From contig JALOSG010000142.1 of NCBI GenBank assembly GCA_025458665.1, forward strand, positions 1 through 6,882: 6,882 nucleotides of DNA, in the 5' to 3' direction. Shown here one piece after another: positions 5,919-6,882 of the stretch. Origin of the DNA: Serpentinimonas sp. (GTDB taxonomy: Bacteria > Pseudomonadota > Gammaproteobacteria > Burkholderiales > Burkholderiaceae_C). Every line of letters starts with the position of its first letter. Position 1 is the first letter of the stretch. A program made the translations under genes and the position numbers. Below the pieces are notes generated by a model. That model made no database searches and was not told the origin of the DNA. It was given only the letters and a program-made list of their open reading frames with translations.

Positions 5919-6293
5919 ATGCAATCCATCCGAGAATTCCTTGCCCGCGTTCTGGCCACCCTGGTCAGGCTGACGCTGTGGCTGTTCACCGCTGTGCTGG
6001 CCCTGTTGCTGCTGGCCGTGGCCATGGTGCTGCTGTTCTTTGGTGTGCTGTGGGCACTGGTGCGCGGCAAGCGCCCGGTGCAACCGGTGTTCGTGGGGCG
6101 GTTCCGGCAATACGCCAGCCAGAAGGTGTGGCCGGGTGGACCGGGAGGCCCCGGCGCCCGCCGGGACAGCGCCGAAGTGGTGGACATCGAAGTGCGGGAA
6201 GTGCGCGAGGGGCGCGAGGTGCGTGAACCCGACGACGTGCAGGACCTGGCAGACTCCCCGGACCGCCTGAACAGCCCCAAGCGCCCGGGTTGA
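5919..6293 (+). CDS. Small membrane protein of unknown function (124 aa)
   Basis: I do not recognise a named family. After MQSIREFLARVLATLVRL the protein has a long hydrophobic stretch (about residues 13-48), long enough for one extended or two short membrane helices, ending in a basic WALVRGKRPVQP segment. A predicted soluble tail follows: a motif rich in Arg, Gln and Tyr (GRFRQYASQKV, 60-70), a Gly/Pro-rich linker (WPGGPGGPGARR) and a charged repeat EVREVREGREVRE (91-103), then an acidic, Pro-rich end. The start at 5919 is chosen because it opens directly into the hydrophobic region; an in-frame ATG at 5835 would add 28 unremarkable residues and lie on the opposite strand's promoter. It is divergent from the DUF502 gene and converges on rsmI with seven bases between stops. 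Base composition and frame use look like a real gene, but conservation is untested. Confidence 0.65.
   Translation: MQSIREFLARVLATLVRLTLWLFTAVLALLLLAVAMVLLFFGVLWALVRGKRPVQPVFVGRFRQYASQKVWPGGPGGPGARRDSAEVVDIEVREVREGREVREPDDVQDLADSPDRLNSPKRPG
6189..6227 (+). repeat. Imperfect V-R-E coding repeat
   Basis: The bases encode EVREVREGREVRE: three near-copies of a GTGCG(C/G/T)GAA-type unit with GAGGGGCGC between the second and third. It probably arose by local slippage and makes a strongly charged, probably helical, segment in the tail of the small membrane protein. Confidence 0.55.
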
Positions 6294-6300
6294 GGCGGGG

Positions 6301-6882
6301 TTAGTCCCCCGCCGGCCCTTCGGCTTCTTTCTTCCAGCCCAGCGCCGCCTGGTACAGCAGGTTTTTGGGCTCCCCCGTCAGTTCGGCGGCTAGGCGGGCA
6401 GCGGTTTTCAGCGGCAGTTCCTCCAGCAACAGGCGCAGGGTGCGCTCGGTGGCAGGCGCCAGCGCCTTGCTATCCGGTGCAGCAGAATCGGCTACGGCCG
6501 CAGGCGGATGCAGCACCAGCGCAAACTCGCCCTTGCCGCGCTGCGGGCTGGCTGCCAGCCAGCCAGGCAAGTCCGCGCAAGGCAGCGTGGCCACCTCCTC
6601 GAACTGCTTGGTCAGCTCCCGCCCCACGGTGACGCGCCGCGCCGCCACCGCCGCATCACCCGCCAGCTCGCGCGCCAGCTGTTCCATGCGGTGCGGGGAC
6701 TCCAGCAGCACACAGGCCTGCTCAGTACCCGCCAAACGCAGCAAAGCCCGGGCCCGGTCCGCTCCGCGCGACGGCAGGAACCCCACAAACGCAAACCCCG
6801 TGGCAGCGCTCTCGCCATCGGGGGCGGGCAGCCCGGCCACGCTCACCAGCGCCGTCACGCTGCTGGCGCCGGGCAGCGGAAT
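6301..6882 (-). CDS. rsmI: 16S rRNA (cytidine-1402-2'-O)-methyltransferase, C-terminal part (5' end outside window)
   Basis: RsmI methylates the ribose of C1402 in the 16S rRNA decoding centre using S-adenosylmethionine. The 193 visible residues begin IPLPGASSVTALVSVAGLP, the family's 'IPGPSA' substrate-pocket motif. They continue with FAFVGFLPSRGADRARAL, VLLESPHRMEQL, VTVGRELTKQFEEV and GKGEFALVL, all hallmark RsmI (tetrapyrrole-methylase fold) segments in the right order. A variable linker and a helical tail (TERTLRLLLEELPLKTAARLAAELTGEPKNLLYQAAL) resembling RsmI C-terminal extensions follow. The TAA stop is at 6301-6303. About 110-120 N-terminal residues are missing off the window edge. 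The fragment shows no frameshift. Confidence 0.93.
   Translation of the reverse strand: MPLPGASSVTALVSVAGLPAPDGESAATGFAFVGFLPSRGADRARALLRLAGTEQACVLLESPHRMEQLARELAGDAAVAARRVTVGRELTKQFEEVATLPCADLPGWLAASPQRGKGEFALVLHPPAAVADSAAPDSKALAPATERTLRLLLEELPLKTAARLAAELTGEPKNLLYQAALGWKKEAEGPAGD

Overview
The window is GC-rich, densely packed bacterial chromosome with housekeeping and central carbon genes. It looks betaproteobacterial, most likely Comamonadaceae (Acidovorax/Hydrogenophaga-like). The reasons are family resemblance of the proteins (PHB phasin, DUF502 protein, Pat-type acyl-CoA synthetase/GNAT fusion, RsmI) and codon use rich in G/C third positions. There are no mobile elements, RNA genes or CRISPR arrays that I can see.

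Layout from left to right. Positions 2-199 (+) hold the C-terminal end of a LysR-type regulator whose start lies outside the window. It converges on a 3-hydroxybutyryl-CoA dehydrogenase gene (232-1083, -). Upstream of that, on the same strand but separated by a strong intrinsic terminator (about 1143-1183), is a phasin gene (1240-1782, -). The phasin has a well-formed sigma70-type promoter bracketed by two copies of a TGC-N3-GCA palindrome that resembles the operator of the PHB-sensing repressor PhaR. After this 289-bp regulatory gap comes a small CopD-like four-helix membrane protein (2072-2539, +). Its last 17 bp overlap the end of a large convergent gene.

That large gene (2523-5195, -) encodes an 890-residue Pat/PatZ-type protein: a CoA-binding domain, succinyl-CoA-ligase-like domain, ATP-grasp domain and C-terminal GNAT acetyltransferase. 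It is joined through an ATGA stop/start overlap to a DUF502 membrane protein (5192-5788, -), giving a two-gene operon with a recognisable promoter near 5823-5852. Divergent from it is a 124-residue membrane protein of unknown function (5919-6293, +). This converges on the C-terminal two thirds of rsmI (6301-6882, -), which is cut by the window edge.

Two observations deserve most attention. One is the pair of PhaR-like operators around the phasin promoter. The other is that the Pat-like protein keeps the histidines expected of an active NDP-forming acyl-CoA synthetase, one of which I recall as missing from enterobacterial PatZ, so it may be catalytically bifunctional. I found no clear evidence of a wholly new system; most of the window is ordinary conserved sequence.
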